A stretch of DNA of 64,000 nt. It comes from Hordeum vulgare subsp. vulgare (taxonomy: Eukaryota > Streptophyta > Magnoliopsida > Poales > Poaceae). Below are positions 1-10,377 of this stretch, piece by piece. A model generated the notes under the pieces. That model was not told the DNA's origin, did not search any database, and saw only the letters and a program-made list of their open reading frames with translations. Where the stretch lies: NCBI RefSeq assembly GCF_904849725.1, contig NC_058523.1:200349689-200413688 (forward strand). The letters run 5' to 3'. How positions within the stretch are numbered: the first letter of the stretch is position 1; the number at the start of each line of letters is the position of its first letter. The translations under genes and the position numbers were made by a program.

Positions 1-838
1 CGTTGCCATCCTTCTTATCCGCTAAGTACTTGGGATAGTTCCGCTTCCAGTGACCAGTTCCCGTGCAATAATAGCACTCAGTCTCACACATGGGTCCTTT
101 CTTTGGCTTCTTCCCGGGAACTGGTTTACCGGGAGCGACAACTTCTTTGACGTCCTTCTTGAACTTCTTTTTACCCTTTCCTTTCTTGAAACTGGTGGTC
201 TTATTCACCATCAACACTTGATGTTCTTTCTTGATTTCCACCTCCACTGATTTCAGCATTGAATACAACTCGGGAATGGTCTTCTCCATCCCTTGCATGT
301 TGTTGTTCATCACAAAGCTCTTATAGCTAGGTGGAAGCGACTGGAGGATTCTGTCAATGACCACGTCATCCGGAAGTTCAACTCCCAGCCGAGACAAATG
401 GTTGTGCAACCGAGAGATTCTGAGTATGTGCTCACTGACAGACCCATTCTCCTCCATCTTACAACTGAAGAAATTGTCAAAGACTTCATATCTCTTGACC
501 CAGGCATGAGCTTGGAAAACTAGTTTCATCTCTTGGAACATCTCATATGCTCCATGTTGCTCAAAACGCCTTTGAAGCCCCGGTTCTAAACTGTAAAGCA
601 TGCCGCATTGAACCAGGGAGTAATCATTACTTTGCGACTGCCAGGGGTTTTGAACGTCTTGGGTTGCCGCAGGAATGGGAGGGTCACCTAGCAGTGCATA
701 AAGGACATATGCCTTCTTGGAAGCCATGAGAATGAGCTTTAAATTACGTGCCTAGTCCGGATAGTTGTTACGATCGTCTTTCAGCTTGGTTTTCTCTAGG
801 AACGCGTTGAAATTGAGGTTGACATTGCCGTTGTCCAT
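1..838 (-). pseudogene. gag: Copia Gag, partial, one in-frame stop
   Basis: Reading leftward from ATG at 838-836, the frame stays open to the window edge (about 279 codons) apart from one TAG at 754-752, where Trp (TGG) is expected after the N-terminal segment MDNGNVNLNFNAF. It continues with the Copia-type gag helical domain and a lysine-rich linker. Near the edge is a CCHC zinc knuckle (C-x2-C-x4-H-x4-x, spaced CYYCTGTGHWKRN; the last Cys is Tyr here). Gag packages element RNA in virus-like particles. The single TGG-to-TAG change fits C-to-T decay at a CNG site on the opposite strand. The frame runs off the edge, so Gag-Pol continuity cannot be judged. Confidence 0.85.
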
Positions 839-2032
839 TGGATCAACAATATTTTTAAAGACATTTTATACTAAGTTCATGATAATCAAGTTCATCTAAT
901 CAAATTATATAATGAACTCCCACTTAGATCCACATCCCTCGAGTCATCTAAGGGATACATGATCCATGTCGACTAGCCCGTGTTCGATCATCACGTGAGA
1001 CGGACTAGTCATCAGTGGTGAACATCTCCATGTTGATCATATCATCCATATGACTCATGTTCGACCTTTCCGTCTCTCGTATTCTAAGGCCATGTCTGTA
1101 CATGCTAGGCTCGTCGAGTCAATCTAAGTGGTTTGCATGTGTAAATCTGGCTGACACCTGTTGTATTCGAATGTTAGAATATATCACGTCCGAGCATCAT
1201 GTGGTGCTTCGAGACAACGATCCTTCGCAACGGTGCACACTTAGGGGAATACTTATCTCAAAATTTTAATGAGGGATCATCTTATCTGTGCTACCGTCGT
1301 TCTAAGCAATAACATGAAAACATGATAAATATCACATGCAAATCATATAGTGACATGATATGGCCAATATCATCTTGCTCCTTTGATCTCCATCTTCAGG
1401 GCACGGCATGATCATCATTGTCACCGGCATGACACCATAATCTCCATCATTGTGTCGCCGTGAAGTTGTCTTGCCAACTATTACTTCTACTACTATGGCT
1501 AACGGTTAGCAATAAAGTAAAGGAATCACATGGCATTGCATCTCATACAATAAATTAGGACAACTCCTATGGATCCTACTACAAGAACATGATCAATCTC
1601 ATACATCACATATATATCATCACATCCTTTTGGCCATATCACATCATGTAGAATACCCTGCAAAAACAAGTTAGACGTCCTCTAATTGTTGTTACAAGTT
1701 TTATGTGGCTGATTTGGGTTTCTAGCAAGAACGCTTCTTACCTACGTGACAGCCACACCGTTGATATGCCAAAGCTATTTACCCTCGTTAAGGAGCCTTT
1801 TCATCGAATCCACTTCGACTAAAGTGGGAGAGACAGACACTCGCTAGCCACCTTATGCAACAAGTGCATGTCAGGTGGTGGAACCAGTCTCACGTAAGCG
1901 TACGTGTAAAGTCGGTTCGGGCCACTTCATCGCATAATACCGCCAAAAAAAGATTGGACTAGTAACGACAACAATTGAAAAAATCATCGCCCACAACTTT
2001 TGTGTTCTAGTCGTGCATAGAATCTACGCATA
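839..2032 (-). other. Copia 5' leader, non-coding
   Basis: About 1.2 kb between the primer-binding site and the gag ATG, read on the minus strand. Long leaders are normal in BARE/Angela elements and carry packaging and dimerisation signals. I see no convincing open frame; the short plus-strand frames here are chance. Confidence 0.6.
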
Positions 2033-2051
2033 GAACCTGGCTTGGATGCCA
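2033..2051 (-). promoter_or_regulatory. Primer-binding site (tRNA-iMet type)
   Basis: The minus strand reads TGGCATCCAAGCCAGGTTC directly inside the LTR end. The expected initiator-Met site in Copia elements is TGGTATCAGAGCCAGGTT, so this copy carries a few substitutions. It fixes the LTR end at 2053. Confidence 0.75.
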
Positions 2052-2052
2052 C

Positions 2053-3777
2053 TATTGGGGATCGTAGTAGTAATTCAAAAAAATTCCTACGCATCACCAA
2101 GATCCATCTAGGAGATGCTAGAAATGAGCAAGGGGTAGAGCATCTTCATACCTTTGAAGATCGCTAAGCGCAAGCGTTACTACGAACGCGGTTGATGGAG
2201 TCGTACTCATAGCGATTCAGATCACGGAAGATTCTGATCTAAGCGCCGAACAACGGCTCCTCCGCATTCAAAACATGTGCAGCCCGGTGACGTCTCCTTC
2301 ACCTTGATCCAGCAAGGAGAGAGGAGAAGTTGAGGGAGAGCTCCGACAGCACGACGGTGTAGTGGTGATGGAGCTATGGAGTTCTCTGGCAAGGCTTTGC
2401 CAAGCACCGCGGAGGAGGAGAAGAGGAAGAGGTAGGGCTGCGCCAAGAGGTGGTGTTCCAAGTGCGTTAAGCCCTCCCAAACCCTCCACTATATATAGTA
2501 GGGAGGGAGAGAGGTGAGGCACCCCTAGGGAAATCCTACGAGGTGCGGCAGCCCTAGATGGAGGTGGGGGCGGCGCCCTAGGGGGTGGCTTGCCACCCAA
2601 GGCAACCCCCCACGCCTAGGGTTTTGCCTTCCTTGCCTCCTTGTGCGCCTTGGGCCTTGGTGGGTGGCGCACCAGCCCATCTAGGGGCTGGTTCCCTTCC
2701 ACTTTAGGCCCATGTGGCCCTTCGGGGCTGGTGGCCCCTCCCGGTGGCCCCTCCCGGTGGACCCCCGGAACCCTTCCGGCGGTCTCGGTACAATACCAAT
2801 GATTCCTGAAACATTTCCGGCGATCAAATCTCCACTTCCTATATATGAATCTTAACCTCCACACCATTCTGTAGCTCCTCGTGACGTCTGGTATCTCATT
2901 TGGGACTTCAATCGACTTTTGGTAACCACATACTATTCCCATTACAACTCTAGCATCATCAAACCTTAAGTGTGTAGACCCTACGGGTTCGGGAACCATG
3001 CAGACATGACCGAGACACCTCTGCGGTCAATAACCAACAGCATGATGTGGATACCCATGTTGGCTCCCACATGTTCCAGGATGATCTCATCGGACGAACC
3101 ACGATGTCGGGGATTCAATCAATCCCGTATGCAATTCCCTTTGTCTATCGATATATAAGTTGCCCGAGATTCGGTCGTCGGTGTCCCTATACCTTGTTCG
3201 GTCGCGTTACCGGCAAGTCTCTTTACTCGTTCCATAACACATCATCCCGTGGCTAACTCCTTAGTCACATTGAGCTCATTATGATGATGCATGACCGAGT
3301 GGGCCCAGAGATACCGCTCCGTCACACGGAGTGACAAATCCCACTCTCGATTCGTGCCAACCCAACATACAGTTACGTTGTGACATTTGATACACCCAAA
3401 CACTCCTACGGTATCCGGGAGTTGCACAATCTCTTGATCTAAGGAAATGATACTTGACATTAGAAAAGCTTTAGCAGACGAACTACACGATCCTGTGCTA
3501 TGCTTAGGATTGGGTCTTGTCCGTCACATAATTCTCCTAATGATGTGATCCTATTATCAATGACATCCAATGTCCATGATCAGGAAACCATGACCATTTA
3601 TTGATCAACGAGCTAGCCAACTAGAGGCTCACTCGGGACATGTTATGGTCTATGTATTCACACATGTATTACGGTTTCCGGTTAATACAATTATAGCATG
3701 AATAATAGACAATTATCATGAATTAGGAAATATAATAATAACCTCTTTATTATTGCCTCTAGGGCATATTTCCTACA
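2053..3777 (-). repeat. Copia 5' LTR (BARE/Angela type)
   Basis: On the minus strand it begins TGTAGGAAATATGCCC at 3777 (or three bases earlier, TGTTGTAGG, at 3780) and ends CCCCAATA at 2053, where CCCCAACA would be usual. The length of about 1.72 kb agrees with BARE/Angela LTRs. It holds a TATA box near 2490 followed by a GC-rich, purine-rich R/U5 segment. The outer end touches Tat protease sequence. Confidence 0.85.
2488..2500 (-). promoter_or_regulatory. LTR TATA box
   Basis: TACTATATATAGT on the minus strand, inside the Copia LTR about 435 bp before its end. This is the place and sequence expected for the BARE-type Pol II promoter; transcription would run leftward. Confidence 0.6.
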
Positions 3778-3780
3778 ACA

Positions 3781-4265
3781 TCTTAAGTTTAAGTACACAG
3801 AACATGGGCATGGCGTGATAGGCGCTGTGAAAGTTAACCACCTCGAAGGTCAACCTCTCCTTGCGAAAAAAATCCCGTTGCTAAATACAACGCTTAGAGT
3901 GATCTGTCTCAGTGACTCGGCTTTCTTTCCGGGGATGACCCCATGGAACTGCATGTTGCTCTTGCTCAGCCGGGACAACGAAATTTCCACATAGATGATG
4001 TTGAGGCCGCTGCCTCAGTCCATGACGACTTTCCTCAGTCGGAACCCGTTGACTGCAGGGTCGACCACCAGTGCTTGCCTCTCGGTGGTGGCTATGCTGG
4101 CCGGGTCGTCCGACTGGTCGAAGGTGACGGTCATTTTTGCCGAGTCGAGGTACTTCTTGCCAGGGTTGCCATGTTCACCTGACGATGGATAACTTCCAAC
4201 CGGCTCTCGCTCTCCATGTTGGCAAAGATTGTGAGGGTCGCCGTAATGTTAGGATACCCGAAGTC
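3781..4265 (-). pseudogene. Tat-lineage retroviral-type aspartic protease, partial
   Basis: On the minus strand one frame encodes KMTVTFDQSDDPAS, then ALVVDPAVNGFRLRKVVMD, a stop, and GSGLNIIYVE. The active site should read D-G-G-S-G-L-N; the codon after the catalytic Asp is TGA where GGA is expected. The frame continues through FHGVIPGKKAESLRQITL to the Copia junction at 3781. The enzyme would cut the polyprotein during particle maturation. The stop inside the active site makes this copy non-functional. Confidence 0.75.
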
Positions 4266-4280
4266 AACCACAGGGCGTCC

Positions 4281-6040
4281 TCATCCTCCTTGTCTCCGGA
4301 GATGTTGGCATTCACGGGTGATGTGCTTGGTGGGGATAGTTTCCCCTTCCTCGTCTTTGCGAGAATGGATCGGACATGGCTGGTCTAGCAGATTGCTCTT
4401 CGACTCGGCATTCTTCTTGCCATCCAAGTCCTTCTTCTTCTTGGTTTTGCTTTGGCCTGGCCTTGGGACAGCAGCTACTTCGGCTTTACCTAATGGGTCG
4501 CCTTTTCGCTTTTTCTTCTTTCCAGCATTGCCTGACTGAGGGGCTTCACTATCTCGGCCCTTGCCGCTACGGAGGCGGTCTTCTTCCTCGTCATTCGCAT
4601 ATCGATTGGCGATCTCCATGGCCCTACCGAGAGATAGGTCTCCCGATCGTCCTAACTTGAGGATGATCTCCCGATACCGAGTGCCTGCTTTGAAAGCGCA
4701 CACGGCCTGGTGCTCAGTGACGTTCTCAACAGTGTTGTGGAGAGTGGTCCACTGCTAGTTTTACTCCCGAAGAGTCTCGTTAGTCTTCTGGACGCATTGC
4801 TGCAGCTCCGTCAATCTGCTTGGGCGCTTGTAAGTGCCCTCGGATGTCTTGACGAACACTCGGACGAGATCGCCCCAGTTGTGGGTGCTGCTGGGGGCAG
4901 CTGGTTGAGCCACACCCTCATGGACCCCTCCAACATGAGGGGCACGTGCTTCATCGTGACATAGTCGTCACGGCCGCTAAACCGGACGGCCACTCGGTAA
5001 TCTTCCAGTGAGGTCTATAGCTTTGACTCGCCATTGAATTTGCTGATCCATCAGGACGGCCAACCGATAGTCTTCCATGTGGTCTTAGATGTATCGGTCT
5101 AAGCACTCGAGGCCGTACACTCCTCGTCCTCCTCACGATCGATCGATCACGTGTTGCATGATGATGGACCGAGCGTTAAACTCGGGGACCCCAACGCCGA
5201 TTGGGGCTTGGCCTGTGGTCGTGAGGCCAACGGCCAAGTGAACCACTCCCCCGAGCGGATGACTAGCTTTGGTCCTCGTGACCTTGCCTCCAGTCTCCCC
5301 GAAGGCCTCTCGGAAGAGGAGGAGACCTTGGGTGTCGCGTGTGCACGTGCGAGCTATGAGCCGACTGCATGGTGTCCGCCTGGACGGACTTGTTGTGAAT
5401 ACGGTGCCGCGACTGCAACACTGCAATATTTTGCTGTAAGGTTTCCTTTAGCAGAGCTTGGATCTGCCGAATACCTTCCCCGGTCGTGCTATCACTCGGC
5501 TGAATGGAACTAGCAATCCAATTGGCAGCGACTGTGTTCAGCAGAGGGGGTACGCATCACCTCGATATACCGCGGGCGGTCATTCAGAAACAACTTTCTG
5601 CGGCTGTGACTGGAACTCGGCTGATCTCTCGCAGCCCGAGCGTCGAGTGAATGCTGGAGCTGCTCGAGGCGTTTGTGCTCGGCCTGGTTTGCCAGACGCG
5701 CATTCTCCAAAGCGATCTCCTCCGGGGTGTTCAGGGTGATGGGATTGTGAAGGACTTGGTCACTCCTCCACCGTAATTCTTCATGCTACTGTGGCTGCGG
5801 GATGCGGCGGGTGCCATCGCCGTGGTGACGCTCTGTGTCATCACGCTCGAGAGAGTTCTCCGCAGCGTGATTGGAGTTGCCTCCCCTATTGGTGTCGGTC
5901 ATTAGGATCTCACATGCACCCATGCTGCTATCGCAGTCGAACTCGCCGAATGACCCCTCGCTCGACGAAGGGGAGAGCCTGACGGTGGGCTCATCAGAGT
6001 TTAGCATGGCCACTTGTCCGGAGATGTCCTGATTGGCCAT
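4281..6040 (-). pseudogene. gag: Tat-lineage Gag, frameshifted
   Basis: Homology moves between frames in at least five pieces: 6040-5789 (starting MANQDISGQVAMLNSDEP), 5710-5510, 5426-5133, 4993-4811 and 4703-4281. The fourth carries RVWLNQLPPAAPTTGAISS, the end of the retrotransposon gag domain. The last carries EIANRYANDEEEDRLRSGKG followed by a Lys-rich nucleocapsid-like tail. Gag coats genomic RNA. The ATG at 6040 follows the PBS by about 300 bp; an earlier in-frame start at 6166 is possible. Several indels and stops rule out function. Confidence 0.65.
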
Positions 6041-6343
6041 AGTGTGCTTGATCCATCGCCGCATCCGTGAGCGCCCAGAGTGCTTGCGGCGGACGGCAGC
6101 GAGCCGTGGTGAGGCCAAATGATACGACACCGATGGCTGCAGGATTAGGACTCCACATGTTACCATGCTGAAATGCGACGCACCTCGTGCGGGGAGGGTG
6201 GCGGTGTCTAGCGGCGCATCCTGCAGCCATGCGAATCATCGATGATAAAGCTGAGGGAACCGAAGAGGATCTCTCTGCTAAGTGTCATCATGTTGACAAA
6301 AGTGTGAAAAATCACCAACTGCGCTGGATTTGCTTGAAGCGCA

Positions 6344-6361
6344 GCCCCACGGTGATCGCCA
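6344..6361 (-). promoter_or_regulatory. Tat primer-binding site
   Basis: The minus strand reads TGGCGATCACCGTGGGGC two bases inside the LTR end at 6364. Grass Tat elements commonly carry TGGCGCCCACCGTGGGGC here. It primes minus-strand DNA synthesis and marks this LTR as the 5' LTR. Confidence 0.65.
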
Positions 6362-6363
6362 AC

Positions 6364-6991
6364 TGTCATGGGAATGATCCTGACAATAGTACCAGGGGTA
6401 TGAACTAAGGGGCGAAGTCTAGCTAGGCATAGTAGATGCACTCGGATTTATGAGTCCATGCCCCACTCGGAAGTGGTAAAAGCCATACGTCTCGAGCCCT
6501 GAGGCTGATGATTGCTTATAGGGGTTGTAAAAGATTAAAGGTGTTGAACCCTTGAGCTGGTGCCCGGGAGTGGCTTATGTAGTGGCTGCCATGACCGGCC
6601 AAGCTCCATTACAAGGCAATAAATGACAATAAAGAGGGAACTTACAAGAAAGGCAGCCTTAACGCCTGGCGTTACTGGTAACGTGGGTATTCACTGCACT
6701 TCATGTGGTTGATTAAATCCTTAGTCATTGTTGCTTCTTCGGTTCCTTCACCTTGTTGTGGGCCGAGTGACGCGATGCGTCCGAGTAACGCAAGGTTGTC
6801 TAAGTGAATCTGAGCAGTTCGAGTGATGGTCATCGAACCGAGTGGGGTTGAGGCTTCAACGGGAACTTGTAGGACACTGATGTCCGTAAGGGGTCCCAGG
6901 TGAGCCTATGGAAGCAGGTCCATAAGCCTAACTCGAAGGTACGACCTCATTAGGGTACTCATTGAGGTTCTTTGTGGGTATTGAATGTTCA
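6364..6991 (-). repeat. Tat element 1 5' LTR
   Basis: About 628 bp. On the minus strand it probably begins TGAACATTCAATACCC at 6991 and ends CCATGACA at 6364. The inner end is fixed by the PBS. The outer end is set where homology to the family A LTR starts (compare 6993-7060 with about 12893-12960). No clear TATA box was found. Confidence 0.6.
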
Positions 6992-7679
6992 GAATATGAG
7001 TTTTTTATGCCTGTAGAATTATCAACTCATGGATACTTGTGGTGACATTGGAGTATCTAGGTGATATTAGAGTTTATTTATGCGTATCATACATGTTATT
7101 CTAGTACGAATTCTAGGGTTTTTTGTGACACTTATCGGGATGGCTCAATAGATTGATCGTTAAGGATAAAGTTGAGGTGGTTTTACTACCTACAAAAATT
7201 TCATCTTGTGTTGTCTGCTAGATAGGAACTTTGAAGTGATTCTTTGTTAACGTTGAGGGGTGGCTATATGATTGAATTATCTCAGAATTCTTGAGAGATT
7301 GCACTAGTGTAAGTATGAACCCTAGGCCTTGGTTCCAAGCATTGCAATACTGTCTTTTCTCACTTTTTTCACTTGGCACCTTGCTGTTTTTGTATTTTAG
7401 ATTAAAGAAAATCTATTTCTAACATCCATATTACACTTTTATCACCATCCCTTTGCCGAACTAGTGCACCCATGAAATTAGCCATTGTATTGGGTGGGTT
7501 GGGGACAGAAGAGATTTCTTGTATATGATTGCATGGTTCTTTCAGAGAGACCATCTTTATCCTATACCTCACATGGATTGATAAACCTTAGTTCCTAGGG
7601 AATTTTTTTGTTGTCCTACAATATTATGCACTTGGAGGCCCAACAACGTCTACAGGAATAAAATTCAATATATACATCA
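6992..7679 (+). repeat. Family A LTR copy, 5'-truncated by Tat element 1
   Basis: The sequence aligns along its length to the family A LTR at 12893-13475 plus 8372-8486. Shared landmarks are GGTGTTATTCTAGTAC-like, GTGCTAGATAGGAACTTTG-like and ACTAGTGCACC segments, and the end ...CAACAACGTCTAC...CATCA. It lacks the first 60-75 bp, which should lie left of the Tat insertion outside the window. Unlike the other two copies, it has no Tat insertion at the TGGAT site (7571-7575 region). Confidence 0.7.
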
Positions 7680-7689
7680 GGCTCTTTTG

Positions 7690-7708
7690 TGGCGCTGTTT
7701 CCAGGGAG
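7690..7708 (+). promoter_or_regulatory. Athila-type primer-binding site (tRNA-Asp)
   Basis: TGGCGCTGTTTCCAGGGAG lies ten bases after the LTR end at 7679. It differs at a few positions from the Athila consensus TGGCGCCGTTGCCGGGGAG, complementary to the tRNA-Asp 3' end. The following 7709-7790 matches the start of the family A leader, so a 5' LTR and leader are joined here to foreign sequence. Confidence 0.7.
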
Positions 7709-7830
7709 GCGACTGCTCGAAGTTATATCTTTATATCTTGCAATTGTTTTTCACTATTTTGGTTTCTAAATGGAAAACTACAAAAAATTGGAATGTAAGT
7801 TGCATAAAATTCTTCGTATATCTGCAATCT

Positions 7831-8371
7831 CTAGTATCTCCAGGGAGGTAATCGAGCACCACCTTGTTATCTGCCCTCATGCATGCCCCGTCAAGCAGAA
7901 GGTCCGGAAGCAAGCACTAGAACGATAAGAGCTCATCGCCGAAGAGATCAAGAAACTAGAAGCAGTAGGCTTGATTAGAGGTGTGATCTACCCAACATGA
8001 TTGGCGAATCATGTGGTAGTGTGCAAGGCGAGCAGGAAATGGAGACTTTTTATTGACTTCACTAATGTCAATGAGGCTTGCCCGAAGGATCCCTTGCCGG
8101 GCATCGATCAGATAGTGGATTTAACTATCGACTGTCGCATAGCCGGACCTCTCGAGCATCCCTTTCCAAGTGATGATGCTCTTGTAGTGTGAACGTACAT
8201 AATCCACCATACACAGGACAAAGTGTTTTACGCTTGCGAGTGGACCGAACATGTCTAAACCACCGTGTATGCATTGATCGGTGATGCTCTTTGTGCATCT
8301 AGGGTCCCCGCAGTAGAACCGTAAATGGGACCAAGCAAGTCCCATAGATCATCGTGCTCCCACGCCCAACG
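7831..8371 (+). mobile_element. Deleted Tat fragment (RT piece fused to LTR end)
   Basis: About 540 bp homologous to 32460-32989. The first part (about 7843-8155) is the RT N-terminus, with IAEEIKKLEAVGLIRGV, LANHVVV and FTNVNEACPKDPLPG. It is followed directly by the R/U5 end of a Tat LTR (8156-8371, starting CTCTCGAGCATCCC). The RT-LTR joint sits at the same point in both copies, so the internal deletion predates their duplication. The right end abuts TGGAT and then family A LTR sequence, as in the other copy. The left joint to the family A leader (about 7790-7843) is unique to this copy. Two in-frame stops break the RT piece. Confidence 0.75.
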
Positions 8372-8486
8372 TGGATTGAAAAACCTTAGTGCATCCACTT
8401 GAGGGAAATTTGCTGCTCTCCTACAAAACTCTGCACTTGGGGGCCCAACAAGGTCTACGATGAATAAAGTTCCATAGTAGACATCA
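8372..8486 (+). repeat. Family A LTR, 3' end after the TGGAT site
   Basis: The TSD-like TGGAT (8372-8376) is followed by the last about 110 bp of the family A LTR, ending at ACATCA. The front of an LTR ending in the same TGGAT lies at 12835-13475; together they give an LTR of about 750 bp. Confidence 0.75.
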
Positions 8487-8496
8487 ATCTCTTTTT

Positions 8497-8515
8497 TGGC
8501 CCTGTTGCCGGGGAG
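8497..8515 (+). promoter_or_regulatory. Family A primer-binding site (tRNA-Asp)
   Basis: TGGCCCTGTTGCCGGGGAG starts ten bases after the LTR end. It has two differences from the perfect tRNA-Asp match seen at 49830-49848. Confidence 0.75.
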
Positions 8516-8599
8516 CTGATTGCTTGAAGGTATATCTTTAGACCTTGCAATTGTATCTTTTAGTTTGTTTTTTTATACGAGTTCTGTTTATAAGAAGAA

Positions 8600-9580
8600 A
8601 ACTAAATGCTTCATATATACTGTCTTTCTTGAAAATGATGGATCGGAAAATTGTGCCAATGTGTTGAAGAAGAATTTAATAAAATGTTTGGCATTAAATC
8701 CTTGAATGATGAGCATGATTGCAACGCTATTAGTATGAATCCTCTCAATACCCTTGATGCTAATGATGTGCAAATTCATGAGCTTGGGGGTGCTATGTTT
8801 ATGAAGATGATATTTTAGCCCCCCATGTTTTGAATAGAAAATTTATTATAATGATAGCATGTCTCCTATTTATGATGATTATACTATTGAAAGTCAATTT
8901 AGAAGATTGTCAAGTCAAGGTATTGGTCCCCCTATTTTGGAGGGTGTTGAATATTTTTATAATGACAAAAGTAGGTATCGAGAGGTCATTACTTTATTTC
9001 GTAATGATTCCACTATTTCAAAAGACGTTGTAATTGATTATGACAATCCAGTTGCAATCTATGATGATTATTGTGACGACACTTATGATATAAATAATTG
9101 TGAGAACCATGAAACTTGTCTTCATGTTTTTATGGTCAAATTGATTATTCCAGTCAAGTATCACATGATAGTTACTTTATTTAGTTTGCTCCCACTATTA
9201 TGTACTCCCTTCGTACCAAAATAAGTGTCGCTGCTTTAGTAGTAAATTTGTACTAACTTAGTACTAAATTTGAGACATTTATTTTGGGACTGAGGGAGTA
9301 TGAGAAGACATTTCTTTACGGGGAGAGTAATGAAAATTCCATGATTGTGGATCATGAAACAAATTCTTTATGCGATATTTATATTCTTGAATTCCTTCAT
9401 TATGCTACTGAAAAATACTATGAGGGAGAACATATGCTTGTAGGTATTGCAGTAATATCATGTTGCCTCTCTATGTGTTCAAAATTTTGAAGTTATGTTT
9501 GTTTTGCCTTCCTATGAACCTTGATTATTGCTACAATAATTTGTTTGCTTGCAAAATACATATGCATAGGAAGTGTGTTA
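8600..9580 (+). pseudogene. Family A acidic ORF of unknown function, copy 1
   Basis: Translation across frames gives a protein rich in Asp, Tyr and Asn, with segments IYDDYTIESQFRRLSSQGI, PPILEGVEYFYNDKS and VAIYDDYCDDTYDINN. The longest open piece is 8859-9224. The 94-bp MITE at 9205-9298 interrupts it, and frameshifts occur before it. The same protein is read at 33240-34070. Sharing between diverged copies suggests the frame once coded for something. I recognise no domain; a degenerate Gag is possible but unproven. Confidence 0.45.
9205..9298. mobile_element. Stowaway MITE (Thalos-like), 94 bp
   Basis: The ends are CTCCCTTCGTACCAAAATAA and, inverted, CTCCCTCAGTCCCAAAATAA, the terminal repeats of Triticeae Stowaway (Tc1/mariner) MITEs. 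TA flanks both sides (9203-9204 and 9299-9300). The related copy near 33810 reads straight across the site with a single TA, so it shows the empty site. There is no coding capacity; it would have been moved by a mariner transposase in trans. Confidence 0.95.
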
Positions 9581-9666
9581 GGCTTAAATTAGCTTGCCAT
9601 GAGATTCATGATGCTCTCTTGCATGTTTCAATTATTATTCCGATATGAGCCTCACTGAAATCATCA

Positions 9667-9716
9667 TGCCTAGCTAAAATGCATTCAAGAAAAGCACTTG
9701 TCACGAGACAACCCAA
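9667..9716 (+). other. Conserved Athila post-ORF motif with small stem-loop
   Basis: GCCTAGCTAAAATGCATT is followed by AAGCACTTGTCACGAGACAA. The same block occurs at 34182-34237 and, inverted, at 47497-47545 directly after the protease ORF of another family. Each contains a short potential stem around CTTGTT...ACAAC. Confidence 0.5.
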
Positions 9717-10291
9717 TACTTATACCTACTTATTTTGTGTGTTAACATGATCAACCTATTGTAATAATAATTTTTGTGTCTTTTATTTCAATAATTTTCC
9801 AAGTAAAGCATTTGGGATCGTGTGGGTAGTTGTTGGTTTGATTTTGTGCAAAAACAGAAACTTTTGTGTCTGGTATAAATATTCTTAGATTTTACTGGGT
9901 CAGCAAAATATTCTGACTTTTTACAGAGTATTTCTATGCAATTTTCCTATATTATCCCTATTTTTCAAAAATTTCAGATATAGAGAAGTATGGTTTTTAG
10001 TTGAGATCATTAGAGACTGTTTTGTTTTTGACAGGTTCTGTTTAGCATGCATAGTTTGCATGTTTTAGTGCTTTCATAGATTATATTGAGTGATATAAAT
10101 TATGGGAATGTTAGAATACAGTAGGAATTATGTGATAACAATTATGAACTTATCTTAACAGTACCTAAGTGAATGATGTCTATTTATTATACTAACCAAT
10201 CTCATGAAGTTCTCTTAAGTTTTATATGATTGAAGTTTTGAACTTTTGGATGAGATACCATGTGAGGAGAATAAGGAGTAGCAAGAAGATA

Positions 10292-10377
10292 ATATTGGGG
10301 ATGCCCAAGGCACCCCAAGGTAATATTCAAGGAAGACTGAAGTGACTAAGCTTGGGGATGCCCTGGAAGGCATCCCC
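10292..10377 (+). repeat. PPT-like hairpins inside family A
   Basis: Two inverted repeats lie close together: TTGGGGATGCCCAAGGCACC (about 10295-10318) and a perfect 9-bp stem GGGGATGCC/GGCATCCCC (10354-10362 with 10369-10377, 6-base loop). The second starts with AAGCTTGGGGATGCC, close to the element's own PPT CTTGGGGATTC before the LTR at 12835. Confidence 0.65.

Larger units (their letters stand above)
1..3780 (-). mobile_element. BARE/Angela-type Copia retrotransposon, 5' part
   Basis: The order on the minus strand is LTR (2053-3777), primer-binding site, about 1.2 kb leader and gag. The element runs off the left edge before protease, integrase and RT. The LTR length of about 1.7 kb, the start reading TGTAGGAAATATGCCCTAGA and an initiator-Met-like PBS match the Triticeae BARE-1/Angela/WIS group as I remember it. 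It abuts a Tat Gypsy protease reading frame at 3781, so it probably inserted into that older element. The other LTR and the TSD lie outside the window, so completeness is unknown. Confidence 0.85.
3781..6991 (-). mobile_element. Tat-lineage Gypsy element 1, 5' part
   Basis: Minus-strand order: LTR (6364-6991), PBS (6344-6361), Gag (about 6040-4281) and the start of protease (about 4260-3781), where the Copia LTR interrupts it. The PBS segment, with ACCGTGGGGC after TGGCG, and the protease words FDQSDDPASIATTERQ and VVDPAVNGF are typical of grass Tat elements. It lies within the LTR of family A, whose sequence resumes at about 6992. The 3' half is not in the window. Confidence 0.75.

Noticed and set aside
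2222..2999. GC-rich ORFs in the Copia LTR
   Set aside because: They lie in the LTR around and upstream of its TATA box and have Pro/Leu-rich or mixed content without any domain.
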